This document shows, piece after piece, positions 16,735-25,971 of a DNA stretch of 64,000 bases. The stretch spans positions 186,001-250,000 of the forward strand of contig NZ_BCMJ01000004.1 of the NCBI RefSeq assembly GCF_002583405.1, read 5' to 3'. Under the pieces are notes generated by a model. That model made no database searches. It saw nothing but the letters and a program-made list of their open reading frames with translations, and was not told the DNA's origin. Origin of the DNA: Secundilactobacillus silagincola. GTDB lineage: Bacteria; Bacillota; Bacilli; Lactobacillales; Lactobacillaceae. Each line of letters starts with the position of its first letter. The first letter of the stretch is position 1. A program made the translations under genes and the position numbers.

Positions 16735-18390
16735 TTACTTTCTATGATTGACTACTGGACGGTTCACCACCGGATTTTTTAGTTGAATAGCTTCCACCGT
16801 TGGCCGTTTGGCAACGTGATGTGTCAAACGATTGCTCAGCTTCTCGTAGGAACCTAATTTAGGTCCCACAAAATGGCGTCTTGCTGATAGAACATAGTCA
16901 ATCATCAAGACCACGATGACCACAAACATAATTTTCCCTGTAGCATAATGCAGCATCACGTGAGCCGTTAACTGAATGTCTGTTGGTGATAAGATCATCA
17001 GACCAATCAAGAAGATGACCCATAGACAAGCAACGATACTAACAGGAACACTCCACTTACCCAAGTGCCATGGTCCGTTATCATCAGCTGTCCAAGCACC
17101 TCGAAACTGTGCCCGCAACTTCAGTGCAATCGGAACAAAGTAGGAACTGTATAACCCGATAACACTCATGGTGCCAATCACCGCGTAAATGCCATCAGAG
17201 ATGCCGGCAAGAAACGCGATGACTGCAATCACCCAAATGGCAACTGCTGGTGTATGAAATTTAGTGGAAATTCGCTTCAAATACCGTGAAAATGGTAACC
17301 CGTTATCACGGCTAAACGCGTAAACCATCCGTGATGACGACGTGATAGATGAACACCCACAAAACCACATTGCAATCGTCACTAGCCACAACAGTACACC
17401 ACTGAAGCGACTCCCAACGGCCTGCTGAATGGCAACGATAAAGGCGTTGTTACCCGCTGCAGCAACCGCTGCTGGATTTTTAATTGATAAAGTCACTAAT
17501 GCTAATAAAACAAAACCGAAAATTCCTGAAATAGCAACGGATAGGAAAACGCCCCATGGTGCTTGCACTCGAGGATTCAAAGTTTCCTCACTGGTATGTG
17601 CGGAGGCATCATAACCAGTCAACGTCCACTGGGCCTGTAATAACCCGATCAGGAATGCACCCCAGTAAGGCATTGACGAAGATGTCTGGGTTGAAAATGT
17701 GCTAAATAGATAACTGACGTGATGTTCAGGACCGGCAACCATCAAAACACCAATGATCAGTAAGACACCAACCACGTGATAGATAGCGGAAAGTGAATTT
17801 AACTTTGAAACTAAATCGATACCGAAATGGTTCAGTAGCGCGTGGCTTGTTAAGATAACGGCGTAGGTGAGCAAAAATTGCATTTTATTAGGATGCGCCA
17901 TTAGTAAGTTAGAGGCAAACGTTGCACAGCCATAATCGATGCCGGCAACGATCGTCACTTGGCCGATAATGTTTAGCCACCCTGTAAACCAGCCCCACGT
18001 TGGCCCACCTAAAATGGCTGCCCAGTGATAAATGGCTCCGGATGTCGGAACTGCTGAGGTTAGTTCAGCCATTGCCGCAGCCACGAACAAGACGAAAAAC
18101 GTTACTAGCGGCCAGCCAATTCCCATGATTGCAGGACCACCTTGACTGAACCCGTAACCATAGTATGAAACGGCACCAGTTAAAATGGAAATAATTGAAA
18201 ACGAAACCGCAAAGTTAGAAAAACCGCCCATATCTCGAATTAGTTCTTGTTGATAGCCAAATGATTTGGTTGATGATTTCGCTTGATCATGGTTCAGTTG
18301 CCATTGCCGCACTGAATGTGCCGCATTGACACCAATGAAACCCATCATGACTAATGTTAATCCTAAAATTGCAATACCTAAAAAACTCAT
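16735..18390 (-). CDS. APC-superfamily permease, candidate ethanolamine importer
   Basis: A 551-residue amino acid/choline-type (ACT family) permease. The APC core begins near residue 45 (GYQQELIRDMGGFSNFAVSFS) and has about 12 helices, with the family run TSAVPTSGAIYHWAAILGG. An extra hydrophobic segment at residues 2-24 precedes the core. The gene is divergent from eutABC, and two matching inverted repeats lie in the shared 275-bp promoter region. Ethanolamine uptake is therefore the best guess. Choline, GABA or another amine remains possible. GAGGAACG precedes the ATG. Confidence 0.8.
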   Translation of the reverse strand: MSFLGIAILGLTLVMMGFIGVNAAHSVRQWQLNHDQAKSSTKSFGYQQELIRDMGGFSNFAVSFSIISILTGAVSYYGYGFSQGGPAIMGIGWPLVTFFVLFVAAAMAELTSAVPTSGAIYHWAAILGGPTWGWFTGWLNIIGQVTIVAGIDYGCATFASNLLMAHPNKMQFLLTYAVILTSHALLNHFGIDLVSKLNSLSAIYHVVGVLLIIGVLMVAGPEHHVSYLFSTFSTQTSSSMPYWGAFLIGLLQAQWTLTGYDASAHTSEETLNPRVQAPWGVFLSVAISGIFGFVLLALVTLSIKNPAAVAAAGNNAFIVAIQQAVGSRFSGVLLWLVTIAMWFCGCSSITSSSRMVYAFSRDNGLPFSRYLKRISTKFHTPAVAIWVIAVIAFLAGISDGIYAVIGTMSVIGLYSSYFVPIALKLRAQFRGAWTADDNGPWHLGKWSVPVSIVACLWVIFLIGLMILSPTDIQLTAHVMLHYATGKIMFVVIVVLMIDYVLSARRHFVGPKLGSYEKLSNRLTHHVAKRPTVEAIQLKNPVVNRPVVNHRK

Positions 18391-18435
18391 CTAACCACGT
18401 TCCTCTCTACCTGCCATTGGGAATATCAAAACTAC

Positions 18436-18454
18436 ATGTTAGATTATATAACAT
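18436..18454. promoter_or_regulatory. Inverted-repeat operator candidate, permease side
   Basis: ATGTTAG-N5-ATAACAT, a 7-5-7 inverted repeat with one mismatch, 46 bp upstream of the permease start. It matches the perfect copy at 18622-18640 in arm sequence and spacing. A further half site (ATGTTAT) lies at 18517-18523. Confidence 0.6.
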
Positions 18455-18621
18455 AAATAACAATTTTCAATACGTTTTCACAAATTTCTCTTATTTATTT
18501 TTAATTTTACATAGGTATGTTATAAGCACTGAAAAATCAACGTTACACGACAATGTAAACAAAAAATAATTTGAATATGGCTACTCCAAAAATTAAAAAA
18601 CGATTGCATTCAAAATAATCA

Positions 18622-18640
18622 ATGTTATTATTTATAACAT
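18622..18640. promoter_or_regulatory. Inverted-repeat operator candidate, eutA side
   Basis: ATGTTAT-TATTT-ATAACAT, a perfect 7-5-7 inverted repeat 25 bp upstream of the eutA start. A TTGCAT -35-like box at 18605-18610 and TATTAT within the repeat suggest it overlaps the -10 region. No regulator gene is adjacent. Confidence 0.62.
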
Positions 18641-18665
18641 GGAAGTCAAAAAAGAAGGTGACATC

Positions 18666-20081
18666 ATGGTTGAAAAGCTTCGAACAGTTGGCATCGATAT
18701 TGGTACATCAACGACTTCTTTGATTATCGCGGAACTGACGATTACCGATATCTCAGCCGGCTTTTCGCTGCCACAATTGGCGATTAGCCATAAACGCATC
18801 ATCTATAGAAGCCCCGTCATTTTCACGCCGTTACTGAGTGAAACTCAAATTGATGCCGCACAGCTTAAACAGTTTGTCACTTCCCAATATCATCGTGCTC
18901 ATGTTACGAAGAGCAGCTTTAAGTTGGGCGCTATTATCATGACCGGGGAAACAGCTCGGAAAGCAAACGCCGATCGGGTCCTTCACGCGCTTAGTGAATA
19001 CGCTGGTGACTTTGTTTGTGCAACAGCTGGTCCCGGCTTAGAAAGTGTTATTGCTGGCAAGAGTGCAGCCCATTCCCTACTAACACAACCCGACCCACAG
19101 CCAGTGATTAATTTCGATATTGGTGGTGGAACTACTAACCTGGCTTACTTCGTCAATGGCGACTGTCAGGACACCGCCTGTTTCGATATTGGGGGCCGAT
19201 TGATCCGACTCGATCATGACAGCAACGTGATTACTTATATTGCGCCGAAAATTCAACAATTAATTACCCAGTTAGACCTGCCAATCCGGTTAGGTGCCGT
19301 TACCAGCGTGTCACAGTTACAACCATTAATTAATGCCATGGTGGCCCTACTAGAAAATACGATTGGCCTCGGCGATCCCGTTGCCTATTTCAATCAATTT
19401 GTAACGGACAAATCGCTTCAACCGGTGCCGTCAACAGTTCGCTTAACCTTTTCTGGCGGGGTTGCTGATTGCCTAGTGGATCAGTTACCAGTAGATTCTT
19501 TCCGTTACGGCGACATCGGCCTTCTTCTGGGACACACTTTAAAACAGTCGTTGCTCTTTAAAGAAAGGGTTGTGTGTCCTGCAGATGAAACTATTCAGGC
19601 CACTGTCATTGGCGCCGGTTCACAATCAATGATACTCAGTGGCAGTACCATCAACTATGATCGGTCAACGCTGCCACTGAAAAATTTACCAGTCGTCAAA
19701 GTTTCTCAATCGCTAAAAGAATATTCACCAGAGACAGTGGTCGCAAATATTCAGCAACAATTATCCCTGTTTGAGCAATCAGTTATCGCCCTAGCGTTAG
19801 GTCCCGTCACCGCAACTTTTGAAGGTCTTCAACAATGGGTGGCGGTTATCCTTAAAAGTATGAACGCTTCTATTAAAGACCGGCAGCCACTCATCATCGT
19901 CACACAGGAAAACGTTGCCCAAGCCTTAGGTAATAGCCTTAGAAGCCAGCTTCCTCCAAATTATCCGGTCGTCGTACTGGACCAAATTAGCGCATCATCC
20001 GGTGACTATCTCGATGTTGGTCTCCCCGTTGCCGGTGGTGAAGCTGTTCCCGTCATCGTTAAAACACTGATCTTCAGTTGA
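18666..20081 (+). CDS. eutA: Ethanolamine ammonia-lyase reactivating factor EutA
   Basis: A 471-residue chaperone-like ATPase that releases damaged cobalamin from ethanolamine ammonia-lyase. Two actin-like phosphate motifs are seen, GIDIGTSTTSLII near the start and NFDIGGGTTNLAYF near residue 145. GTG-EAT-type EutA signature stretches are present (MTGETARKANA, ATAGPGLESVIAGKSAAH). The ATG at 18666 has GGTG seven bases upstream, and the upstream frame start at 18639 lies within the operator. It is the first gene of eutABC. Its presence shows that the lyase is used as a real adenosylcobalamin enzyme. Confidence 0.93.
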   Translation: MVEKLRTVGIDIGTSTTSLIIAELTITDISAGFSLPQLAISHKRIIYRSPVIFTPLLSETQIDAAQLKQFVTSQYHRAHVTKSSFKLGAIIMTGETARKANADRVLHALSEYAGDFVCATAGPGLESVIAGKSAAHSLLTQPDPQPVINFDIGGGTTNLAYFVNGDCQDTACFDIGGRLIRLDHDSNVITYIAPKIQQLITQLDLPIRLGAVTSVSQLQPLINAMVALLENTIGLGDPVAYFNQFVTDKSLQPVPSTVRLTFSGGVADCLVDQLPVDSFRYGDIGLLLGHTLKQSLLFKERVVCPADETIQATVIGAGSQSMILSGSTINYDRSTLPLKNLPVVKVSQSLKEYSPETVVANIQQQLSLFEQSVIALALGPVTATFEGLQQWVAVILKSMNASIKDRQPLIIVTQENVAQALGNSLRSQLPPNYPVVVLDQISASSGDYLDVGLPVAGGEAVPVIVKTLIFS

Positions 20082-20094
20082 AAGGAGTTTTCTT

Positions 20095-21471
20095 ATGCAT
20101 TTAAAAGTCACGTTATCTGGCGTCCACTACCAGTTTCAATCCGTTAAAGAGGTCATGGCCAAGGCTAATGAAGAGAAATCCGGCGATACTTTAGCAGGAA
20201 TCGCCGCCAAAAGTACCGCAGAACGGGTTGCCGCTAAAATCGTTTTATCGCAGTTAACGTTAAACGATATTTATGAACATCCCGCTGTGGACTATGACCA
20301 TGATGAAGTCACCCGCATGATCATCGATGACCTCGACGACGAGGTTTTTAACCAGATCAAGAACTGGACCCTTGAGCAATTAAGAGAATGGCTGCTGGAG
20401 CCCCAAACAACTAATCAGATGGTTCACTACATTTCTAAGGGATTAACTTCGGAAATGATTGCGGCCGTTTGCAAGTTAATGACCAACATGGATCTCATTA
20501 CCGCCGCTAAAAAAATCACCAACGAAAAAACGGCCAACACTACGATTGGCCGTCCCGGAACCTTTTCTTCTCGATTACAGCCCAACCACCCTGCCGACGA
20601 TATCAACGGCATCATGGCTTCCGTTATGGAAGGGCTGAGCATGGGAATCGGTGATGCCGTTATTGGTTTAAATCCCGTAAACGATACCGTTGATAACGTC
20701 ACTCAGATTCTTAAAGCGTTCGATCAATTCTGTACCACTTGGCAGGTGCCTACTCAAACCTGTGTACTGGCGCACGTCACCACTCAGATGAAAGCAATCG
20801 AACAGGGCGCACCGGCTGGACTGATTTTCCAATCGATTGCTGGTTCCGAAAAAGCCAACACAGCGTTTGGCATCAACCGTCAACTCATTGATGAAGCTAA
20901 TCAACTTGGTCACGAACGCTTACATAACAGTGGCCCTAACGTGATGTATTTTGAAACTGGCCAGGGATCAGAACTCTCTTCAGATGCCAACTTTGATGCC
21001 GACCAAGTCACGATGGAGGCACGTTGCTACGGCTTTGCCCGCCACTATGACCCCTTCATCGTCAACACTGTCGTTGGCTTTATCGGTCCAGAATATCTAT
21101 ATGATGCGAAGCAAGTCACCCGTGCCGGACTGGAAGACCACTTCATGGGTAAACTTAGCGGACTAGCAATGGGCTGCGACGTTTGCTATACCAACCATAT
21201 GCAGGCGGATCAAAACGACATTGAAAACTTGGCGGTTCTACTGGCCACTGCTGGCTGCACGTACATTATGGGTGTCCCTCAAGCTGACGACATCATGCTG
21301 AACTATCAGTCTACGGGCTATCAAGAAACCGCCACGATTCGCCAGTTGCTCAGCTTACGACCAATACCTGAGTTTGACAGTTGGCTGGAGAAAATGGGGA
21401 TTAGCCGTAACGGTCAGTTAACTAGTAAAGCTGGCGATGCATCATTATTTTTAACCAAGGAGGCTCTTTAA
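20095..21471 (+). CDS. eutB: Ethanolamine ammonia-lyase large subunit
   Basis: A 458-residue catalytic subunit. With EutC and adenosylcobalamin it converts ethanolamine to acetaldehyde and ammonia. Family blocks are visible throughout: KANEEKSGDTLAGIAA, IGRPGTFSSRLQPNHP, GDAVIGLNPV, CVLAHVTTQ, FQSIAGSEKAN, YFETGQGSELSS and GCDVCYTNHMQADQND. Length matches the usual 450-460. AAAGGAG precedes the ATG. It is followed without a gap by eutC. No shell protein, EutE or EutD gene is present in the surrounding window. Confidence 0.97.
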   Translation: MHLKVTLSGVHYQFQSVKEVMAKANEEKSGDTLAGIAAKSTAERVAAKIVLSQLTLNDIYEHPAVDYDHDEVTRMIIDDLDDEVFNQIKNWTLEQLREWLLEPQTTNQMVHYISKGLTSEMIAAVCKLMTNMDLITAAKKITNEKTANTTIGRPGTFSSRLQPNHPADDINGIMASVMEGLSMGIGDAVIGLNPVNDTVDNVTQILKAFDQFCTTWQVPTQTCVLAHVTTQMKAIEQGAPAGLIFQSIAGSEKANTAFGINRQLIDEANQLGHERLHNSGPNVMYFETGQGSELSSDANFDADQVTMEARCYGFARHYDPFIVNTVVGFIGPEYLYDAKQVTRAGLEDHFMGKLSGLAMGCDVCYTNHMQADQNDIENLAVLLATAGCTYIMGVPQADDIMLNYQSTGYQETATIRQLLSLRPIPEFDSWLEKMGISRNGQLTSKAGDASLFLTKEAL

Positions 21472-22287
21472 ATGAAATTAATCGCACCTCGTATAGAAGC
21501 TTTACCCGTTGACGAAACCGGTAGCATCACAGATTTACGTGCCATTGATCAGCAACAGGAGCTGACGGTTAAAGAACCTGCCAACGCTAAAGGTTATTTG
21601 GCGATGAAGAAAAAGACAACCGCTCGTTTAGGACTGGGAAGAATCGGCACACGGTATACGACTCGATCCGTTCTGCGATTACGTGCGGATCACGCAGCTG
21701 CTAAAGATGCTGTCTGGACTGATGTCAGTACCACGTTTATTCAAAAAATGGGCTGGTTAGCCCTCCAGTCAACCTGTAAAACTGAAACCGAATATCTGAC
21801 CCGTCCCGATCATGGCAGAATCATCGCGCCAACGGAACTCCACAAGCTTACACCGTTATTTCCAACGCCACCCCGTGTTTTATTAGCCGTTGGTGACGGT
21901 CTTAGTTCTTCCGCTATCGAAGCGAATGCAGCCGAAGTCATTCCTGCCATTAAACAGGGATTGGCTTTATCGCAAATTCAAATTGGCACCATCCCCTTCA
22001 TCCGGTTCGCACGTGTCGCCGTTGAAGATTATTTGGGCGAAGCCACTCATGCCGACGTCGTTTGCCTATTAATTGGTGAACGCCCCGGATTGGCAACCGC
22101 TAAATCAATGAGTGCTTACATTGCTTATCGGCCCACTGTTGGCATGCCTGAAGCCCGCCGAACAGTGGTTTCTAACATTCATCCACAAGGTGTACCTGCT
22201 GTCGAAGCTGGCGCCTATATTGCCAGCGTAATCAAAGAAATGCTGGCTAAACAGGCTTCTGGTATTGCATTAAAAGATGCAAAATAG
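21472..22287 (+). CDS. eutC: Ethanolamine ammonia-lyase small subunit
   Basis: A 271-residue subunit that completes the adenosylcobalamin site of the lyase. Motifs are GRIGTRYTTRSVLRLRADHAAA, VGDGLSSSAIEANA and LIGERPGLATAKSMSAYIAYRPTVGM. The N-terminal 55 residues are variable, as usual. AAGGAGG ends 9 bases before the ATG, within the end of eutB. A terminator follows, so eutABC is a closed operon of three genes. Confidence 0.96.
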   Translation: MKLIAPRIEALPVDETGSITDLRAIDQQQELTVKEPANAKGYLAMKKKTTARLGLGRIGTRYTTRSVLRLRADHAAAKDAVWTDVSTTFIQKMGWLALQSTCKTETEYLTRPDHGRIIAPTELHKLTPLFPTPPRVLLAVGDGLSSSAIEANAAEVIPAIKQGLALSQIQIGTIPFIRFARVAVEDYLGEATHADVVCLLIGERPGLATAKSMSAYIAYRPTVGMPEARRTVVSNIHPQGVPAVEAGAYIASVIKEMLAKQASGIALKDAK

Positions 22288-22301
22288 TCTGATTCCCTAC
22301 A

Positions 22302-22346
22302 AAATAACCGGTGTCGTCCCAATACTAGGGATTACACCGGTTATTC
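22302..22346. terminator. Bidirectional terminator
   Basis: AATAACCGGTGT, 18-base loop, ACACCGGTTATT. It lies between the convergent eutC and ABC exporter genes. Confidence 0.85.
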
Positions 22347-22354
22347 TTATTGAA

Positions 22355-24151
22355 CTAGGCGCCCTGTTTCACGCTCTCAAATTGATTTTCCACGTATTCG
22401 CGATATAGCGGATGATTCTTAACCAGTTCTTGATGCGTCCCATGGCCGCTGACCTTGCCATGTTCGATAAAGTAAATCTGAGTTGCATCGACAATGGTAC
22501 TCAAACGGTGAGCAATGACTAAGGTAGTCCGGTTATGCATCAGCTTTTCCAGTGCTTTTTGAACCATGATCTCTGATTCTGAATCAAGACTGGCCGTAGC
22601 TTCATCCAACATTAATATCTTCGGATCACGCAAGAACGCTCTGGCAATTGCTAATCGTTGCCGTTGACCGCCGGAAACCTTAATTCCGCGTTCACCAACT
22701 TGGGTATCTAAGCCATCTGGCATGTCTTGAACGAAGGACTTAGCATAAGCCATCTCTAACACGTTCCAGAGCTGGTCATCCGTATAGCTGCCGTCCAGCC
22801 CATAAGTCAGATTATAGCGAATCGTTCCTGCCATAATGGCAGCATCTTGACTCACTAAACCAATCTGACTGCGCCAGTTATTCATGTTCACATCGTCAAT
22901 TTCGGTATCGCCAATCTTGATTTGACCCTTATCTGGATTATAGAACCGTTCCAACAAGCCAAAAATCGTTGATTTACCACCACCTGAAGGGCCGGCAAAA
23001 GCAATCACGCTGTTCGGCTTTGCAGCAAAGGAAATATCCTGCAAAATTGGTTGATCCTTTTCATACTCAAAATCAACGTGTTCCACGGATAATGCTTGAC
23101 CATCCATATCGATATCTTCACCAGAAGTCTGGTCCTCTTCGCTAGCTTGCAGCAATTCTTGAATCCGGGCAGTTGAACCGCTAGTCTTAGCCATATCAGT
23201 GAAGAACTGGCTTAACTGGGTGAACGGTCCAATCATTTGAGTCAGGTACATCAGAAATGAGATCAAGGTTCCAAAAGTCATGGTGCCTTGAGAAACACGA
23301 GTAGCACCATAGATCAGCATGCCAATCATCATACCCATCATCATCATTTGCATTAGCGGGTTGGCAACGGAGTCGTAAATCGCTTCTTTCAAACCGATTC
23401 GGTACAATTTGTCGATCTTCTGGTGGCCATCTTCGCGCTCAACGTCTTCGGCAGTGGATGATTTGACCAGACGAATATCACTGAGAATCTCGCTGGACTG
23501 ACCATTGAAATCAGCTAATGCATCCTGGCGAGCAATGGAAATTTTGTGTGACTGCTTGATAACGGGCATCATCAAAACTAGCACTAGCGGTACAGCAATG
23601 AACATGATCAGTGTCATCTTCCAGTCCATAACAAGCATCAGGACTAAGGCACCAACCAGCTGCAAAATTGAGGTCACCATGTTAGGAACGGAGTTTGCCA
23701 GCAAATCCTTGACCTGGGAAGTATCATTGATCAGCCGAGAAGAAATTTCACCTGAACGGGTCTCGTCAAAGTAACCCACGGGTAAACGCAGAATTTTGTC
23801 CCAGAGGAACTGACGCAGCTTGCTGACAACGTCTTCACCAAAGAAGCCAAGAATACTGCCAGAAAAAGCACTGATCAGCGCACTGCCAATGAAAGCGGCA
23901 ATGACGAGAAACATTAACTGAGAATTCATCGCGTGGCCAAGTTGATTAATCAGCTGCTTAGCTAACTGCGGCACCGTTAATTGAATCCCGGTAGCAATCA
24001 GACCGAATAGTAAGCCAACACCAAGCTGCCAAAAATGCGGTTTGATTTTGATGACCAACTGTGCAAAATCTTTGAAGTTAAATTTTTGACGTTTGAAAGG
24101 AACGCCGCCTGCTTGTGGGCCTCTTCCACCCTGTGGAGCTTGTCGTTGCAT
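22355..24151 (-). CDS. ABC multidrug/lipid exporter, half-transporter
   Basis: A 598-residue fused permease-ATPase (type IV ABC exporter). Six helices span about 30-330. The ATPase has Walker A GPSGGGKST, a Q loop, signature VSGGQRQRLAIARAF and Walker B ILMLDEATASLDSES. The start carries a short Gln/Gly/Pro-rich tail (MQRQAPQGGRGPQAGGVPF) before the first helix. It is the second gene of an operon with the MarR regulator 23 bp upstream, the usual layout for regulated drug export. Confidence 0.92.
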   Translation of the reverse strand: MQRQAPQGGRGPQAGGVPFKRQKFNFKDFAQLVIKIKPHFWQLGVGLLFGLIATGIQLTVPQLAKQLINQLGHAMNSQLMFLVIAAFIGSALISAFSGSILGFFGEDVVSKLRQFLWDKILRLPVGYFDETRSGEISSRLINDTSQVKDLLANSVPNMVTSILQLVGALVLMLVMDWKMTLIMFIAVPLVLVLMMPVIKQSHKISIARQDALADFNGQSSEILSDIRLVKSSTAEDVEREDGHQKIDKLYRIGLKEAIYDSVANPLMQMMMMGMMIGMLIYGATRVSQGTMTFGTLISFLMYLTQMIGPFTQLSQFFTDMAKTSGSTARIQELLQASEEDQTSGEDIDMDGQALSVEHVDFEYEKDQPILQDISFAAKPNSVIAFAGPSGGGKSTIFGLLERFYNPDKGQIKIGDTEIDDVNMNNWRSQIGLVSQDAAIMAGTIRYNLTYGLDGSYTDDQLWNVLEMAYAKSFVQDMPDGLDTQVGERGIKVSGGQRQRLAIARAFLRDPKILMLDEATASLDSESEIMVQKALEKLMHNRTTLVIAHRLSTIVDATQIYFIEHGKVSGHGTHQELVKNHPLYREYVENQFESVKQGA

Positions 24152-24174
24152 GTCTATTTGCCTCGTTTGATTAG

Positions 24175-24882
24175 TTATTTGTTGTTACGATCTGGGTTAA
24201 ATTCACCCTGTTGCGGACCAAAACCATTAGGACGTGGGCCAAATTGACCGTTACGTGGGCCTTGATGACCAAATCCGTTTGGCTGTTGACCAAATTGACT
24301 TTGCTGCGGACCTTGATGGCCGAAGCTGTTACCTTTAAAGCCTCCCCATCCTTGAGATTTTTGCCCCTTAAAGAAAGCGTTTGGCATATTATCTAAAAAT
24401 TCTGGCCGCTCTTCGCCGTCATCCCACTTAGCAAATTTTTCGTTTAAGCTGGTAGTTAATTTATTCAGTAACTTGCCCAATGTCTCTTGTTCTTCCTTAG
24501 TCAGGGAATCAAACAGTTCGTCGGAAAATTCTGTTTTAAAGTTATGGGAGGAAGTAATCGTTTCTTTACCCTTTTCAGTTAATGAAATCAAACTAACACG
24601 TTTATCTTTAGTTGAATCATGGCGTTCAACCAAACCTTCTTCTTCTAGCTTCTTAACCATGACGCTAACGGAACTTGGCCGAATGTCTAGTTCATCAACG
24701 ATTTGAGAGTTAGTTAATTGATCCTTATCGTTGAGTAACAGTAACAAGCGCATTTGACCACGTTGCGGTTGTTTAGCCCAAAACTGCTGACCCCGTTTAG
24801 AAAAAGCGGAAAAACCACGTTGCCGAAAAGTCATCATAAAGTCGCCAAATTGTTTTAATAAATCTTGTGAGTTGTATGTCAT
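24175..24882 (-). CDS. MarR-family regulator with low-complexity tail
   Basis: A 235-residue protein. Residues 1-150 form a normal MarR winged-helix repressor (LTNSQIVDELDIRPSSVSVMVKKLEEEGLVERHDSTKDKR holds the recognition helix and wing). Residues about 165-235 form an unusual Gln/Gly/Phe/Asn/Pro-rich tail with imperfect repeats of FGHQGPxxxQFG and PNGFG. It probably represses itself and the ABC exporter downstream. TTAGTTAG-type repeats overlap its promoter. AGGAGA precedes the ATG. The tail makes it about 80 residues longer than the family norm. Confidence 0.9.
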   Translation of the reverse strand: MTYNSQDLLKQFGDFMMTFRQRGFSAFSKRGQQFWAKQPQRGQMRLLLLLNDKDQLTNSQIVDELDIRPSSVSVMVKKLEEEGLVERHDSTKDKRVSLISLTEKGKETITSSHNFKTEFSDELFDSLTKEEQETLGKLLNKLTTSLNEKFAKWDDGEERPEFLDNMPNAFFKGQKSQGWGGFKGNSFGHQGPQQSQFGQQPNGFGHQGPRNGQFGPRPNGFGPQQGEFNPDRNNK

Positions 24883-24911
24883 TTTAATAATCTCCTGTCA
24901 GTTCATAATAT

Positions 24912-24989
24912 TTAGTTAGTTTTCTAAATGATTAACTAACGATTTAGACTATAATTCATTAGTTAGTCATTGTCAACACAAACTAACTA
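24912..24989 (-). promoter_or_regulatory. Promoter and MarR operator candidates
   Basis: On the minus strand TTGACA (24971-24976), a 17-bp spacer and TATAGT (24948-24953) form a near-consensus promoter. Four copies of an octamer (TTAGTTAG or its complement CTAACTAA type) lie at about 24912, 24932, 24959 and 24983. They form inverted pairs over the spacer and start region, as expected for autorepression. Confidence 0.7.
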
Positions 24990-25065
24990 TTTATTTTCGA
25001 TTCTCAACCAATCTACTAGTACCCCCCATTTTTGCGTTATAATGATGCTTAAGGGGGGATAACCG

Positions 25066-25731
25066 ATGAAAATCAAAAAATTGATTGGTCTCACGGCAGC
25101 AACACTACTCGCAGCCCTAGGTTTGGGCCTATCGACGCAAGCCAACGCTGCAACGAGTAAGTCTTTTTACGCAACGACGACCCGACAGATTAAATCGGGA
25201 AAGGTGACTTTGCCGGCTAATACGCGTGTATCTGTTTGGTATACAGCAACTAAAAACCACAAACAATATGCTTCCATTGATCTAACGCAAATGAGCTATG
25301 GCACTCGTCACACAACTAAGGCAACTTCAATCACAATTCCATATAGTCATAATTTAAAAAAATTGAAAAGTAATGATCCAGCCTCATTATCTTTGGGAAA
25401 AGGGTTCAAGTATGCCTCTAATACATGGACCAAGACACCTAAACTAAACTTCACTACTGATAATTATGTTGAATACTTCGCAAATGGTAACCTTAATCAG
25501 AAGCCAACTTCTTCAACTAAGATTACAAAAACAAGGCAAAAAGGCAATGTGACTTACTACTATGCCAAGAAGAACATGCTAAAATTACCTGACAAACGCA
25601 TCAGTAAAAAGGGTAACTACCAGTATCGCTTAACAGTTCGGAAAAACAAGGTTGTTTCAGGCGACCTATCAATCAGTTACTCGGTTGGTAGCAGCAAGAA
25701 CTACTTTTATACACCGACACTAAAAGCTTAA
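25066..25731 (+). CDS. Secreted protein of unknown function
   Basis: A 221-residue exported protein. Residues 1-29 form a signal peptide with an AxA-type site (QANA-ATS). The mature part is basic, rich in Lys/Thr/Ser/Tyr, and looks beta-rich with no cysteine, LPxTG or known domain. It is monocistronic. TATAAT at 25038-25043 and a GGGGGG ribosome binding site precede it. It resembles the many small basic wall proteins of lactobacilli, but no function can be given. Confidence 0.75.
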   Translation: MKIKKLIGLTAATLLAALGLGLSTQANAATSKSFYATTTRQIKSGKVTLPANTRVSVWYTATKNHKQYASIDLTQMSYGTRHTTKATSITIPYSHNLKKLKSNDPASLSLGKGFKYASNTWTKTPKLNFTTDNYVEYFANGNLNQKPTSSTKITKTRQKGNVTYYYAKKNMLKLPDKRISKKGNYQYRLTVRKNKVVSGDLSISYSVGSSKNYFYTPTLKA

Positions 25732-25737
25732 TCTTAT

Positions 25738-25780
25738 AGGCCTTAACTAACATCCAATCAGATGCTAGCTAAGGTCTTTT
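25738..25780 (+). terminator. Probable terminator
   Basis: An imperfect hairpin AGGCCTTA-CTAACATC / GATGCTAG-CTAAGGTCT followed by TTTTT, just after the secreted protein gene. Confidence 0.55.
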
Positions 25781-25912
25781 TAAATGATATATGAGCATTT
25801 GCGACAGCCACCAAACAGTTCTGTTGACTAAATGTGGCAGAGTAAATGCAGTGGCCTGGTTTCACGCAACGAAATGACCCCTTAACCAATCCCCTCCCCT
25901 AATCGATTCCAC

Positions 25913-25950
25913 AAAAAAGCACTCCGAGAAAAATCTCGAAGTGCTTTTAA
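25913..25950 (-). terminator. Rho-independent terminator of the phosphoketolase gene
   Basis: AAAAAGCACT-CGAG, loop, CTCG-AGTGCTTTT, with a T run on the minus strand, 22 bp past the stop codon of the phosphoketolase gene. Confidence 0.85.
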
Positions 25951-25971
25951 ACGTGCTTTTAAGCAATTAAA

